From the NCBI GenBank assembly GCA_003210795.1, contig QCUJ01000003.1:1-64000 (forward strand): a DNA stretch of 64,000 bases, read 5' to 3'. Origin of the DNA: Synechococcus sp. AG-679-B05. GTDB taxonomy: Bacteria; Cyanobacteriota; Cyanobacteriia; PCC-6307; Cyanobiaceae. The notes below the pieces were generated by a model that had not been told where the DNA came from, searched no databases, and worked only from the letters and a program-made list of their open reading frames with translations. Every line of letters starts with the position of its first letter. Position 1 is the first letter of the stretch. Both the position numbers and the translations under genes were made by a program. Shown here piece after piece: positions 1-9,498 of the stretch.

Positions 1-280
1 CACCAAGCAGATCGGCCTGGAGAGCAATCCGGTTGCGATCACGACAGGCCATCTGCAACACAGGCTCCAGGCCAGCGTCCTGAAGCAGGCGACAAACGGC
101 CAGGCTGCTCATGCGCATCACCGCCCGGCTGCCATCAGTGACGTTGACAGCATGAACACGTCGCTTGAGAAGGTCGCCCATCGCGAGGGCATTGGAGGGA
201 TCCCCACCCCTCGGAGGCATCACTTCAGCTGTGAAAATCTGTTGCCCAGACTCAATGGTGCGCTGGAGCGCCGTTGTCAA
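1..280 (-). CDS. metF: methylenetetrahydrofolate reductase, partial (N-terminal part)
   Basis: The gene enters from the left edge, so only the first ~93 codons are present. The reading frame starts with TTG at 280; an in-frame stop lies just upstream and no ATG is available. The early motif FTAEVMPPRGGD, followed by VNVTDGS and a segment on medium-range Arg/Asp residues, is the start of the MetF TIM barrel. MetF reduces methylene-THF to methyl-THF for methionine synthesis. It is divergent from the small LuxR-type regulator that follows, with about 85 bases between the two starts. The family call is firm; the exact start is less so. Confidence 0.8.
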   Translation of the reverse strand, partial: MTTALQRTIESGQQIFTAEVMPPRGGDPSNALAMGDLLKRRVHAVNVTDGSRAVMRMSSLAVCRLLQDAGLEPVLQMACRDRNRIALQADLLG

Positions 281-364
281 ACCGTAACTCGTGAATCCGA
301 ATAACTATGCAGGATCGCTAGCCCAAATCAGCACTAAGCTTTGCGCAAAGGGGTGTTGCTACCC

Positions 365-643
365 ATGGCCACAGACGATCCAACAGATCCTCTGACCATC
401 GCACTCTCAGCTCGCGAGATTGAAATCATCGAGCTGGTGGCTGATGGGCTCACCAATCAGGAAATTGCCGACAAGCTGACCATCAGCAAGCGCACGGTCG
501 ACAACCACGTGAGCAACGTCTTTACCAAGACTGGATCAAAGAACAGGGTCGCCCTTCTCAACTGGGCTATGGATAACGGCAGAATCTGCCGTGACGGCTT
601 CAACTGCTGCGCCCTTCCAGAAAACGACTCCCCCGAATCCTGA
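365..643 (+). CDS. pedR: small LuxR-type DNA-binding regulator, PedR-like
   Basis: A 92-residue protein made almost only of a LuxR/GerE helix-turn-helix: LSAREIEIIELVADGLTNQE is the first helix pair and ISKRTVDNHVSNVF the recognition helix. There is no receiver domain. The C-terminal tail holds three cysteines (CRDGFNCC). PedR of Synechocystis is a stand-alone LuxR-type regulator of this size whose activity responds to thioredoxin redox state through a cysteine, so this is probably its ortholog. ATG at 365 is preferred over TTG at 341 because homologous proteins start close to the HTH. It overlaps the convergent small gene at 600-785 by 44 bases. Confidence 0.8.
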   Translation: MATDDPTDPLTIALSAREIEIIELVADGLTNQEIADKLTISKRTVDNHVSNVFTKTGSKNRVALLNWAMDNGRICRDGFNCCALPENDSPES

Positions 644-785
644 AGGAGGTCACGACGGGCTCCGGCAGATCCTGCAGGGATCCTGAGGTCAGCGGGATCT
701 CGAAGAGGGCGGCATATTCCAGACAGGCATCAATGCTCCCGCCAGCGAAGCGGAGAAACCCTTGTCTGTCATAAAGGCCAACCAT
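600..785 (-). CDS. small conserved-looking hypothetical protein
   Basis: A 61-residue frame with an ATG start that ends antisense to the last 44 bases of the pedR-like gene. It begins MVGLYDRQGFLRFAGGSID and has no membrane segment; Asp/Glu and Leu-rich in the middle and Arg-rich at the end. It fills the otherwise empty gap between the regulator and leuD and reads like a real soluble peptide. I do not recognise a family. The overlap with a well-supported gene is the main reason for doubt. Confidence 0.5.
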   Translation of the reverse strand: MVGLYDRQGFLRFAGGSIDACLEYAALFEIPLTSGSLQDLPEPVVTSFRIRGSRFLEGRSS

Positions 786-846
786 CAGCGAACAAGGCTG
801 AAGCTTTGCTCAAATCTAAAGGAAATCAGCAGAAACTTCCAGGGGT

Positions 847-1464
847 TCAGAGGACCGCTTGGAACCCATTGAGATAGGGCATGTGCTCCATCAGAGCATC
901 CACCTGTGGACCGTTGTCGAGCAATTGGGATGTGGCGTCCCAGCGCCCGCTGCGGAGCATCTCGCCAGGGCCAGAATCCACTGCAACCTCCCAGCTCTCC
1001 TCCTCGGTCGACAGCTTCATCTCCTCGAGGTTCAGCGACCAGGAGCGAGAGGGATCGGCCTGAACCAGCGCTTGGATCGCCTTGATTTGATCCGGTGCCG
1101 CAGTCATGCAGGGGATCCCGAGAGCAAGGCAGTTTCCGAAAAAGATCTCGGCAAAGCTGACCCCCACCACGGCGCGGATTCCCCAGCGCATGAGCGCCTG
1201 AGGTGCGTGTTCCCGACTGGAGCCACAGCCAAAGTTTCCATTCACCATCAGGATCAACGCTCCCTGGAACCGAGCCTGATCAAAGGGATGCTCCCCATTC
1301 AGCTCCTTCCGGTCATCCGCAAAGACTTGATCTCCAAGGGCATCGAAACTGACGCACTTGAGGAAGCGGGCAGGAATGATCCTGTCGGTGTCGATGTCTT
1401 CACCAGCGACGACGAGAGCACGGCCTTCAACCAGCTGAATCGGCCCGGAAGGGAAGCTGGACAT
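847..1464 (-). CDS. leuD: 3-isopropylmalate dehydratase small subunit
   Basis: LeuD is the swivelling domain of isopropylmalate isomerase, which interconverts 2- and 3-isopropylmalate in leucine synthesis. The 205-residue protein has the family signatures DIDTDRIIPARFLK near residue 25-40 and GNFGCGSSREHAPQAL near 75-90, which shape the substrate-binding loop. The start ATG at 1464 shares one base with the leuC stop (TGATG), so the long upstream extension of the open frame is rejected. The length fits the family (about 200). Transcribed after leuC as one operon. Confidence 0.97.
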   Translation of the reverse strand: MSSFPSGPIQLVEGRALVVAGEDIDTDRIIPARFLKCVSFDALGDQVFADDRKELNGEHPFDQARFQGALILMVNGNFGCGSSREHAPQALMRWGIRAVVGVSFAEIFFGNCLALGIPCMTAAPDQIKAIQALVQADPSRSWSLNLEEMKLSTEEESWEVAVDSGPGEMLRSGRWDATSQLLDNGPQVDALMEHMPYLNGFQAVL

Positions 1465-2882
1465 CACAAATCCGGTTGAGTGGAGAGGGAGCGAACGTCG
1501 GTCACACGACCGTGAACAGCAGCAGCAGCCACCATGGCCGGGCTCATCAGCAGGGTGCGGCCACTGGCGGAGCCCTGACGGCCCTTGAAGTTGCGATTGC
1601 TGGAGCTTGCACTGATCTGACGCCCCTCCAGACGATCGGGATTCATCGCCAGGCACATGGAACAACCCGGCTCACGCCACTCGAAGCCTGCCGCCCGAAA
1701 CACCTGATCCAGCCCCTCCGCCTCCGCCGCCTTGGCCACCTGCTCAGAACCAGGCACCACAAAGGCCCTGATTCCATCTGCCACCTGACGACCTCGGGCG
1801 ACGGCAGCAGCAGCCCTCAGATCACTGAGACGACCATTTGTACAACTACCGATGAAGCACACATCCACCGGGACACCGGCGATGGGAGTTCCCGGTTGCA
1901 GATCCATATACCGATAAGCCTCTTCGGCCATTGGACGCTCACCAACCTCAAGGCTTTCAGGCATGGGGATGGATTCATCAATCCCCAGACCCTGCCCCGG
2001 TGTAATGCCCCAGGTCACCGTCGGAGCAATGGCTGATGCATTGAACACCACCTCATCGTCGACCACGGCATCCGCATCACTGGCCAAGGAGCTCCACCAG
2101 GCCACAGCACGATCCCAGTCCTCCCCCCTGGGGGCATGGACTCGGCCGTTGAGGTAGTCGAACGTCACCTGATCGGGGTTGACGTATCCACAGCGTGCGC
2201 CCCCCTCGATGGCCATGTTGCAGATTGTCATCCGCTCCTCCATCGACAGAACCTCAATGGCAGGGCCAGCGAATTCATAGGCATAACCAACACCGCCCTT
2301 AACCCCGAGCGTGCGAATCACATGGAGCACCAGATCCTTGGCGGAAACACCATCGGTGAGCTGGCCATTCACCTGGATTCGACGCACTTTCAGCTTGTTC
2401 ATTGCCAGGCTCTGACTCGCGAGAACATCACGCACCTGACTGGTGCCGATACCGAAAGCGATCGCACCGAACGCACCATGGGTGGAGGTGTGCGAGTCGC
2501 CACACGCCACGGTCATCCCTGGCTGAGTCAGACCCAGCTCTGGAGCGATCACATGCACAATTCCCTGTCGACCACTGCCCAGGCCGTTCAGCACAATGCC
2601 GTGTTGAGCACAGTTGCGTTCCAGGGTGCTGAGCATCTCCTCAGCCAAGGGATCTTCAAACGGGCGCTGCTGCGAAATGGTGGGGACGATGTGATCGACC
2701 GTGGCAACGGTTCGCTCCGGACAACGCACGGTCAGTCCTTTGTCCTTCAGGGCAGCAAAGGCCTGGGGGCTGGTGACTTCATGGATCAGATGCAGACCCA
2801 CGAACAACTGGGTGGATCCACCGGGAAGTTCCGTCACCCGATGCAGATCCCACACCTTGTCGTAAAGGGTGCCGGAACTCAA
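1464..2882 (-). CDS. leuC: 3-isopropylmalate dehydratase large subunit
   Basis: The catalytic aconitase-like subunit of 472 residues, as expected for bacterial LeuC. The [4Fe-4S] ligands are visible as [10 protein letters not shown] (Cys347) and [10 protein letters not shown] (Cys407, Cys410). [19 protein letters not shown] near residue 135 and DHIVPT near residue 63 are further family marks. It works with LeuD in leucine biosynthesis in the cytoplasm. leuC and leuD overlap by one base and should be translationally coupled. A 26-base gap separates it from cinA upstream, so all may share a transcript. Confidence 0.98.
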   Translation of the reverse strand: MSSGTLYDKVWDLHRVTELPGGSTQLFVGLHLIHEVTSPQAFAALKDKGLTVRCPERTVATVDHIVPTISQQRPFEDPLAEEMLSTLERNCAQHGIVLNGLGSGRQGIVHVIAPELGLTQPGMTVACGDSHTSTHGAFGAIAFGIGTSQVRDVLASQSLAMNKLKVRRIQVNGQLTDGVSAKDLVLHVIRTLGVKGGVGYAYEFAGPAIEVLSMEERMTICNMAIEGGARCGYVNPDQVTFDYLNGRVHAPRGEDWDRAVAWWSSLASDADAVVDDEVVFNASAIAPTVTWGITPGQGLGIDESIPMPESLEVGERPMAEEAYRYMDLQPGTPIAGVPVDVCFIGSCTNGRLSDLRAAAAVARGRQVADGIRAFVVPGSEQVAKAAEAEGLDQVFRAAGFEWREPGCSMCLAMNPDRLEGRQISASSSNRNFKGRQGSASGRTLLMSPAMVAAAAVHGRVTDVRSLSTQPDL

Positions 2883-2908
2883 CAGTCGCTCTGCGCAGAG
2901 GATTGACC

Positions 2909-4177
2909 CTAGGACTGAGCCAGCAAGCGCAAACGCAACAGATCAAGAGCACGAATCAGTGTGAGTTGCTGTATCGCCCCACGCCCGCGGCGTTCACCGA
3001 AACGAAGTGCTGCCGATTCACAGCCATCAGGCCCTGCCACAGCCACGTGAACCAGGCCAACGGGCTTCTGGGGGGTACCACCACCAGGGCCAGCGATGCC
3101 ACTCACAGCCACCCCCCAATCGGTCTCCAGCCGATCACGCACTCCTTCTGCCATGGCCCTGACCACCTCATCCGAGACGGCCCCATAAACTTCCAACAGA
3201 TCCAACGGAACACCCAGCTGACGCCGCTTGACCGCGTTGCTGTAGGCAATTACCCCACCGGCAAATGCCGCCGATGAACCTGGCACCGCGGTCAATGCTG
3301 CACCAATGCCACCCCCGGTGCAGGACTCCGCCACCGCCAGGGTCTGGTGATGGCGGCGCAAATGGTCCAAGACAACTGACGCCAGGCTGTCGTCATCACT
3401 GCCGTAGCAAAGCACTCCAGTGCGTTGACGCAGGTCCGCTTCCAAGGGGTGCAGCAATGCTTCTGCCTCGACTGAAGATGCTGCACAAGCGGTGAGCCGC
3501 AGTTTCACGTCGCCGAGGGATGCATAGGGCGCCACTGTTGGGTTGGAGCCCTCAAACAAATCAGCCACCTGCTCGGCAAGGTTCGATTCACCGATACCGC
3601 TGAACCGCAGCACCCGACTGACGAAAACGCCCACTGTCCCTCCATTCTGCTGCAGCCAAGGCTCAGCAGTCTCCTGAAACATCGCCCGCATCTCCGAAGG
3701 CACTCCCGGGAAAGTGAGGATTGTGAAACCAGGCTTCGGAGACCAGATCATCCCGGGGGCTGAACCGAGTGGGTTGGGCAGAACATCAGCCCCCTCTGGC
3801 AACGAGGCCTGACGACGGTTGCAAGGGGCTACGGGGCGTCCACCGCTGGACAACTTCGCCTGAATCTCCTGCCAAAGCTCCGGATGTTCCCGCAGCGGTG
3901 TGTCAAACGCGGCCGCCAGCGACTCCGTTGTGAGGTCATCGGGCGTTGGGCCAAGCCCTCCGGTGGTGATCAGAACACGACTGCGGGTCGCCGCCTCGCG
4001 CGCAGCCATTGCCAGTCGCTCCGAGTTATCGCCCACCACGGTCTGGCGGTAATGAGGCAATCCCAGAGCCGCGAGTCGTTGTGCAATCCAGCGTGCGTTG
4101 CCATTGAGGATGTCTCCGAGCAACAGCTCAGTACCCACACACAAAATCTCAACACCGGCCTCAGCCATGGGGATCAC
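2909..4177 (-). CDS. cinA: CinA-like protein (molybdopterin-binding plus nicotinamide-nucleotide amidase domains)
   Basis: A 422-residue protein with the two usual parts. The N-terminal MoCF/CinA domain (about 5-175) starts [17 protein letters not shown]-like and holds [13 protein letters not shown]. The C-terminal PncC domain (about 265-415) has [19 protein letters not shown] and [15 protein letters not shown]. PncC-type domains deamidate NMN in pyridine-nucleotide recycling; full CinA also can have ADP-ribose pyrophosphatase activity. Its start lies within the 3' end of the WecA-like gene (17-base overlap), which points to cotranscription. Role in competence is not implied by sequence alone. 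Confidence 0.95.
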   Translation of the reverse strand: MIPMAEAGVEILCVGTELLLGDILNGNARWIAQRLAALGLPHYRQTVVGDNSERLAMAAREAATRSRVLITTGGLGPTPDDLTTESLAAAFDTPLREHPELWQEIQAKLSSGGRPVAPCNRRQASLPEGADVLPNPLGSAPGMIWSPKPGFTILTFPGVPSEMRAMFQETAEPWLQQNGGTVGVFVSRVLRFSGIGESNLAEQVADLFEGSNPTVAPYASLGDVKLRLTACAASSVEAEALLHPLEADLRQRTGVLCYGSDDDSLASVVLDHLRRHHQTLAVAESCTGGGIGAALTAVPGSSAAFAGGVIAYSNAVKRRQLGVPLDLLEVYGAVSDEVVRAMAEGVRDRLETDWGVAVSGIAGPGGGTPQKPVGLVHVAVAGPDGCESAALRFGERRGRGAIQQLTLIRALDLLRLRLLAQS

Positions 4178-5300
4178 GGATCGAAGCCGGGTCAGCCACG
4201 GCTGAAGGAGATGTCTGGCACAGAGCCCGTTCCGTCTGCAGTTGCCTGCGGCTGATCACAACCGTGGCCACCAGAATCGCTGTTGCCAGACCCAACCAGA
4301 GAAACCTCATCTCTGCATTGGCAACGACCAGGGCAAGCGCCGCCAGCCACTGGGTGAACACGTAGATCAAAAGAACCGTGCGTCGATGGCTGAAACCGGC
4401 TCGAAGCAACCGGTGGTGCAGATGGCGCCGGTCTGGATAGAACGGTGATCGGCCTTCCCGCAGACGGCCCATGATCACTGCAGACATATCGGCCAAAGGC
4501 AGCGAAAGAATCAACAAAGGCAACACGAGACTGACGGTTGTCAATCCTTTGGCTGGGCCAACAATGCTGACCGCCGCCAGCGTGAACCCAAGGAAGTAGG
4601 ACCCTCCATCGCCCATAAAGATCCGGGCCGGGTTGAAGTTATGGCGAAGGAAACCGAGACAACAACCAGCAAGTGCTGCGGCCAGGAAGCCAGCCGCAAC
4701 CTGATGCAACGAGAAGCTCACAGAAATCAGACCCACCGCAGCGATACCGGCAACGCCTGCAGCGAGACCATCCAGGCCATCCAGCCAGTTGATCGCATTG
4801 GTGATACCAACCAACCAAACCACGGTGGCCAACAGACTCAACCCATCACTGAGCACCAGAGCGGACCCTGAACTGTTCAACCAAGGCAGATCGATGGCTC
4901 CGATGCGGACTCCCTGGCTCCATATGATGCTGGCGACTGCGAACTGGCCAATCAATCTCGGCCAGGGAGAAAGCTCGAAGAGGTCGTCGGCGAACCCAAT
5001 GCAAAAAAAGCAGAGTGATCCGGCGAGCGTGCTCCAGATCAACTGATCACGCTCGGGAGCGAGCAGGCCAAATCCCCCAAGCACCCAGATAACCGTCAGG
5101 GCAAGGAGAAAGCCCAGCACCATCGCAATGCCGCCCAGACGCACCATTGGTCTGTCGTGCTGCTTGCGCGGATCAGGCTTGTCGGTAAGACCAAGGCTCA
5201 GGCCGAAACTTCGCACCATCGGAGCCAAGCCAGTGGTCACAACAGCAGCCGTACCAAAGCTCAGCGTGGCAACCGCTAGCGGGCTGGCAGCGAGATTCAC
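4161..5300 (-). CDS. undecaprenyl-phosphate glycosyl-1-phosphate transferase (WecA/MraY superfamily)
   Basis: A 379-residue integral membrane protein with about ten hydrophobic helices. [18 protein letters not shown] (around 165-180) is the DDxxD-like Mg/nucleotide region, and [11 protein letters not shown] plus the loop [14 protein letters not shown] are typical of the WecA/TagO branch rather than MraY. Such enzymes attach a sugar-1-phosphate (often GlcNAc) from a UDP-sugar to the lipid carrier and so start surface polysaccharide synthesis. The substrate cannot be read from sequence. It overlaps cinA downstream; about 90 bases separate it from glyA. Confidence 0.9.
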   Translation of the reverse strand: MNLAASPLAVATLSFGTAAVVTTGLAPMVRSFGLSLGLTDKPDPRKQHDRPMVRLGGIAMVLGFLLALTVIWVLGGFGLLAPERDQLIWSTLAGSLCFFCIGFADDLFELSPWPRLIGQFAVASIIWSQGVRIGAIDLPWLNSSGSALVLSDGLSLLATVVWLVGITNAINWLDGLDGLAAGVAGIAAVGLISVSFSLHQVAAGFLAAALAGCCLGFLRHNFNPARIFMGDGGSYFLGFTLAAVSIVGPAKGLTTVSLVLPLLILSLPLADMSAVIMGRLREGRSPFYPDRRHLHHRLLRAGFSHRRTVLLIYVFTQWLAALALVVANAEMRFLWLGLATAILVATVVISRRQLQTERALCQTSPSAVADPASIRDPHG

Positions 5301-5391
5301 GCGGGCTCCGGGATCAGAACAGCCCTTTCGACAAGGGAATGTTCAGATCCTAGGAAGCTCGAACGATGGGAACCAACTTCTCTTGGTCCAG

Positions 5392-6693
5392 TCAGGCAAG
5401 CGCCGGTTCACGTGCATCCGCATAGAGGGGGAAGCGCTGGCAAAGCGACTCGACCCGTGCGAGGCAGAGCTGCTGAATCGCATCATCCTCGGGGTTGAGA
5501 ATGCGGTCAGCAATGACATCCGCGACCTCACGGAACGCATCAGCATCGAAGCCACGGGTGGTCAGTGCTGCTGTCCCCAGTCGAAGACCACTGGTGACGA
5601 AGGGGGATTCAGGATCAAAGGGAACCGTGTTCTTGTTCGCGGTGATGTGCACATCGCTAACGAGTAGATCGGCCACCTTGCCGGTCATTCCAATGCCACG
5701 AAGGTCCATCAGCACCACATGGTTGTCGGTGCCTCCACTCACAACATCGATGCCACGAGCGATCAATCGCTCCGCCAGAGCGCCTGCATTAGCGACCACC
5801 TGCTGGCTGTAGGCCTTGAAGGAGGGCTGCAACGCCTCGCCGAATGCCACAGCCTTGGCTGCGATCACGTGCTCAAGCGGTCCACCCTGGCTTCCGGGGA
5901 AAACCGCCTTGTCGAACTTCTTGGCGAACTCCGCATCACGGCAGAGGATGAGGCCACCTCGTGGACCTCGCAACGTCTTGTGCGTTGTCGTGGTCACCAC
6001 GTCGCAGTGGGGTACTGGGCTGGGATGCACTCCAGCTGCCACAAGGCCTGCGATGTGAGCCATATCCGCCAGCAGGTAGGCACCCACTTCATCTGCGATG
6101 GCGCGGAACGCCGCGAAATCAATCGTGCGCGGGTATGCGGAATAGCCGCAAACGATCAGTTTCGGCTTGTGCTCGACAGCAAGCTGACGGATCGCGTCCA
6201 TGTCCAGACGCTGGGTATCCCGATCAACTCCGTACTGAATGACGTTGAACCATTTGCCGCTGACATTGACGGGCGAACCATGGGTGAGATGTCCTCCATG
6301 GGAGAGGTCCAGACCCATGATTGTGTCGCCGGGCTGAAGCAGGGCAAGAAAAACTGCGAAGTTGGCCTGAGCGCCGCTGTGGGGTTGAACATTCGCCCAG
6401 GCAGCGCCGAAGAGTTCCTTCGCACGCTCAATCGCCAGTTCTTCGATGGCATCGACGTGTTCACAACCCCCGTAATAACGCTTACTGGGGAGACCCTCGG
6501 CGTATTTGTTCGTCAGCACGGAACCCTGAGCCTGCATGACGGCCCTAGATGCAAAGTTCTCAGAAGCAATGAGCTCGAGGTGCGTCTCCTGGCGTTGAAG
6601 CTCCTGCTCAATGAACCCCGCGATGGCTGGATCCGCTTGGGCTAATTCAGCATCGATGGAGCTGCCGGAGACCTGGCTCATTGGTTTTGACAA
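5392..6693 (-). CDS. glyA: serine hydroxymethyltransferase
   Basis: SHMT converts serine and THF to glycine and methylene-THF with PLP; in cyanobacteria it links to photorespiratory glycine and one-carbon supply. The 433-residue length matches bacterial Gly[21 protein letters not shown] and [16 protein letters not shown] are the N-terminal signatures; [15 protein letters not shown] holds the PLP lysine at about residue 240. Start is either M1 or M5; M1 (6693) is used. The gene is downstream of the tRNA-Arg terminator and separate from it. Confidence 0.98.
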   Translation of the reverse strand: MSKPMSQVSGSSIDAELAQADPAIAGFIEQELQRQETHLELIASENFASRAVMQAQGSVLTNKYAEGLPSKRYYGGCEHVDAIEELAIERAKELFGAAWANVQPHSGAQANFAVFLALLQPGDTIMGLDLSHGGHLTHGSPVNVSGKWFNVIQYGVDRDTQRLDMDAIRQLAVEHKPKLIVCGYSAYPRTIDFAAFRAIADEVGAYLLADMAHIAGLVAAGVHPSPVPHCDVVTTTTHKTLRGPRGGLILCRDAEFAKKFDKAVFPGSQGGPLEHVIAAKAVAFGEALQPSFKAYSQQVVANAGALAERLIARGIDVVSGGTDNHVVLMDLRGIGMTGKVADLLVSDVHITANKNTVPFDPESPFVTSGLRLGTAALTTRGFDADAFREVADVIADRILNPEDDAIQQLCLARVESLCQRFPLYADAREPALA

Positions 6694-6744
6694 TCGTGCG
6701 TGAGCTGAGGGTAAGAAATCGCTACGGCACTGGGTCCTGTTAAG

Positions 6745-6772
6745 ACAAAAAAAACTGCCCCGAAAGGCAGTT
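6745..6772 (-). terminator. Rho-independent terminator behind tRNA-Arg
   Basis: On the minus strand, a 7-bp stem AACTGCC/GGCAGTT with a 6-base loop is followed by eight T. It lies 5 bases after the tRNA 3' end and should end the tRNA transcript before glyA. Confidence 0.85.
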
Positions 6773-6777
6773 AACAG

Positions 6778-6851
6778 CGCGCCTGGAGAGATTCGAACTC
6801 CCGACCCTCTGATCCGTAGTCAGATGCTCTAATCCGCTGAGCTACAAGCGC
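6778..6851 (-). tRNA. tRNA-Arg (anticodon ACG)
   Basis: A 74-base cloverleaf on the minus strand. Acceptor GCGCTTG pairs with CAGGCGC, the D stem is GCTC/GAGC, the anticodon stem TCTGA/TCAGA closes the loop CTACGGA (anticodon ACG), and the T arm has TTCGAAT. Discriminator is G and CCA is not encoded. ACG (read as ICG) decodes CGN arginine codons. Confidence 0.95.
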
Positions 6852-6944
6852 TGGCGTGAATCCATGAGACCCCATCGAGGGTCCCGGCGTCAACTCGAAC
6901 CCAACCCGCGCCAGGATTGAAACAGTTCCGAATCACTCTGAAAG

Positions 6945-7199
6945 ATGCCGATTCGCTGGTACGGACCCGCTGACAAAAATGATCCGACCTATTGCCATTT
7001 CGAGCGGATCGTCAACTTTTGCCTTCACGCAGGTGTTTTTGCCGCCATCAACAGCGGCATCTGGTTCCTGCAGGAGATGCGCCATCCCTTGGCCGATGGG
7101 ACCCTGCCATGGATCACTGGAAGCTGGCTGACTCTTCTAATCGGGCAGCTGATCAGCGTGATCATGCGGCGACCCAAAGCAGCGGAACCCGCAGATTGA
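6945..7199 (+). CDS. small two-helix membrane protein
   Basis: An 84-residue protein with ATG start and a polar N-terminus (MPIRWYGPADKNDPTYCHFE). Two hydrophobic stretches follow: about 27-42 (FCLHAGVFAAINSGIWFL) and 55-73 (WITGSWLTLLIGQLISVIM), with RRP after the second. The pattern resembles 2TM-domain proteins found throughout picocyanobacteria, whose function is unknown. It sits 35 bases before the DUF3181 gene on the same strand and may share its transcript. Confidence 0.8.
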   Translation: MPIRWYGPADKNDPTYCHFERIVNFCLHAGVFAAINSGIWFLQEMRHPLADGTLPWITGSWLTLLIGQLISVIMRRPKAAEPAD

Positions 7200-7233
7200 C
7201 GTCAGGATTGAGCCCAACCTTGCTGATCTGCTG

Positions 7234-7524
7234 ATGTCTCTGCCAGCTACCGAGCTGCAAGATTTGCAAAGTGCCCTCTCCGATCGCCTCTACATCCAGA
7301 TTTCTGGTTGGCATCTGTACTTGGGCGACGCCAACCTGGCGAAGGCCTTGGCGATCGAATGCAGCGCCAGAGTCAACGAAAGCGCGGCGGTGGCTGCACG
7401 CAAATCCCTTGAAGCCGTATCAGTTCCGATTGCAGGGGGGGCCAGTCAAATGCCGTTGGCACGATTGATACCTCCGGCCCAGCTGCGGGACCTTGAGGAG
7501 ATCCTGGAGCCGTACTGCCGATAA
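7234..7524 (+). CDS. DUF3181 family protein
   Basis: A 96-residue soluble protein that starts MSLPATELQDLQSALSDRLY and contains ISGWHLYLGDANLAKALA. This layout matches the cyanobacteria-specific DUF3181 family (recognised from memory, no search). No catalytic motif can be seen. It is in a run of three short forward genes between tRNA-Arg and murJ; the next gene starts about 28 bases after its stop. Confidence 0.8.
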   Translation: MSLPATELQDLQSALSDRLYIQISGWHLYLGDANLAKALAIECSARVNESAAVAARKSLEAVSVPIAGGASQMPLARLIPPAQLRDLEEILEPYCR

Positions 7525-7552
7525 AGTCGGAAACCGATCGCACGATCAAGAG

Positions 7553-7810
7553 GTGTTGATCATTGAGGTCACCAACGCCCGTGAGGTGGTTCGTCAACGC
7601 ATTGGTCGGTTGGGAGCACGGCTGATCGGCAAGGTCGTGGACCCCGAACAGCAGGTGGAGGAGGCGTTGATTCAAGAAATGGAAAACGCCTTTAAGGAAT
7701 TTGGTATCGAAGCCAAGATCACCTCGGTTTCAGGTCCCCAGACCATCGGCCGCGACAGGCTTGAGGTTCCCCTCCAGGTGAGAGCGATCAAAGAGGTAGA
7801 ACTCGACTGA
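7553..7810 (+). CDS. small conserved protein of unknown function
   Basis: The coherent part reads from GTG at 7553: MLIIEVTNAREVVRQRIGRL, 85 residues, mixed alpha/beta with an EALIQEMENAFKEFGIEAKI helix and a final beta pair. The longer open frame reaches back into the DUF3181 gene, but its first 20 residues look like read-through of another frame, so the later start is preferred; TTG at 7556 is also possible. AAGAGG lies directly before it. Compact, charged and probably cytoplasmic. No named family recognised, though the sequence looks conserved. Ends 10 bases before the convergent murJ stop. Confidence 0.75.
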   Translation: MLIIEVTNAREVVRQRIGRLGARLIGKVVDPEQQVEEALIQEMENAFKEFGIEAKITSVSGPQTIGRDRLEVPLQVRAIKEVELD

Positions 7811-7820
7811 ACCCTTGCCA

Positions 7821-9428
7821 TCAGCGCCTTCGCAGCCGGCGACGGAGAGCAGAGGCGATCTGGGTCACTTCAGGATTGCCAAAGGCTGTTCCAGCTCCCC
7901 AGTACACCAACAGTCCCAGGCTGGCCGGAACGGCGATCTGCCAGATCAAGCCCATCCAACCGGAAGGCCAGACCACCCATGCCATGAGGCTCCAGGACGC
8001 ACATGTGGCCAAACCTGTTGCCAGAGCAAGCCTTGCCGCATCAAGACCCCACTGCCGAAGGGGTAAACCCTCCAGCCTTCGCTGCAAAGTCAGAAGCAAA
8101 AGAAGGCAGGTGAGAACGTTGATCGCCACCGTGGCCAGCACCAGCCCCGGCGCTCCGAAGTTGAACGGAGACTGATTGCCCCAGGGCGTGGGACCACCGA
8201 CCAGCAGCCAATCGAACAGCACATTGAGACCGATCCCTGCCACTGAAAAACGGAACGGTGTTGTGCCATCGCCAAGGGCATAGAAGACCCGAACCAGAAC
8301 ATCTCTGCCGAGATAGGCCGGCATCCCAAGGCCATAGGCCATCAACAGGCCTGTCACCAGCCGCGCGGCATCGGCATCAAAAGCGCCCCGTTGGTACACG
8401 AGCGCAACGATGGGAGTCCCGAGCGCAATGAACAGACCACCCAGCGGCAACATCGACGCCGTGGACAACATCAAGCCCTGGCGGATGCGATGAATCAACT
8501 GAGGCCGATCCTTAGGCTGTGTGAGTCGAGCGAACGTGGGCAATAACGGCACCAGCAAAGCGTTGGAAATCAAGCCAAGCGGCGTCTGAACAAGCAGATT
8601 CGCGTAACCGAGACCAGCAGCGGCACCAGCGATCCCCGATGCAAAGAACAGATCGGTGAACACATTGATCTGGAGCATTCCAGAAGACAGGGTTGCCGGA
8701 CCCATCACGGCCCAAACCTCACGGACACCGGGATGCCGCCAATCCCAGACGAGTTGAAAGCGGGCCAGACCCTGACGCATCAATGCGGGCAACTGAATTA
8801 GCCACTGGAGGATGGCCCCCACCAGGGTGGCCGCCGCCAACATCACACCACCGGTCATGGCAGCAGCTGGGAGCGCGATCTCCCCACCGAGCTGCCACCA
8901 GAGCAGACCCACTCCAGTGATCATGGCCAGGCTGGACATCAGCGGTGATATCGCTGGAATCCAGAATTCGTCTGCCGCATTGAGCGAGCCGAAGCCAAGA
9001 CCGATCAAGCCGGCGAAGAGCGCCATCGGCGCCATCACTTGCAGCTGAACGACGGCGATGGCATGCAGCTCAGGGCTGAGACCTGGCCCAACAAGAGCGA
9101 TCAAAGGATCCGCTGCAAGCACGAGGATCACCGTCACCAGCAGCAGAAAGGCACTAACGCTGGTGTTCAAGGCCGCAAGGATGTGGGCTCCCTCGCGCTT
9201 GGGCCGGCGGCTGAGCACGCTGACCATGGCGCTGTGAAACGGCCCGTTGATTCCCCCGAGCAGGATCAACAGAAACCCAGGCAGTACATAGGCGTAGTTG
9301 TACGCGTCGTAAGCCGCGCCCACTCCAAATGCCGCAGCAATCACAAGCTGACGGAGGAGGCCGCCACATTTGCTGAAGAGGGTTCCGAGGGTGACCACCA
9401 GAGCGATCCCCTTGAGTGAACGCGCCAT
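7821..9428 (-). CDS. murJ: lipid II flippase MurJ
   Basis: A 535-residue polytopic membrane protein of the MviN/MurJ family, which moves lipid II across the inner membrane for peptidoglycan synthesis. The start MARSLKGIALVVTLGTLFSK and the early helix with RQLVIAAAFGVGAAYDAYNYAY are diagnostic (the Arg and Asp in the central cavity). About 14 helices are seen, as expected. FGSLNAADEFWIPAISP and the GxPAYLGRDVLVRVFYALGD segment fit the family. Its 5' end is divergent to sfsA, with starts 70 bases apart. Confidence 0.96.
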   Translation of the reverse strand: MARSLKGIALVVTLGTLFSKCGGLLRQLVIAAAFGVGAAYDAYNYAYVLPGFLLILLGGINGPFHSAMVSVLSRRPKREGAHILAALNTSVSAFLLLVTVILVLAADPLIALVGPGLSPELHAIAVVQLQVMAPMALFAGLIGLGFGSLNAADEFWIPAISPLMSSLAMITGVGLLWWQLGGEIALPAAAMTGGVMLAAATLVGAILQWLIQLPALMRQGLARFQLVWDWRHPGVREVWAVMGPATLSSGMLQINVFTDLFFASGIAGAAAGLGYANLLVQTPLGLISNALLVPLLPTFARLTQPKDRPQLIHRIRQGLMLSTASMLPLGGLFIALGTPIVALVYQRGAFDADAARLVTGLLMAYGLGMPAYLGRDVLVRVFYALGDGTTPFRFSVAGIGLNVLFDWLLVGGPTPWGNQSPFNFGAPGLVLATVAINVLTCLLLLLTLQRRLEGLPLRQWGLDAARLALATGLATCASWSLMAWVVWPSGWMGLIWQIAVPASLGLLVYWGAGTAFGNPEVTQIASALRRRLRRR

Positions 9429-9498
9429 CGCGGCTCAACAACTTGGCCGCATTGTGGGGGCGGCGGCAGTGGACCATGGACATCCCCTGGCCTCCGCC

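Noticed and set aside
859-1479. Long plus-strand frame opposite leuD
   Set aside because: Shadow of leuD on the other strand; the protein text has no domain pattern, whereas leuD is certain.
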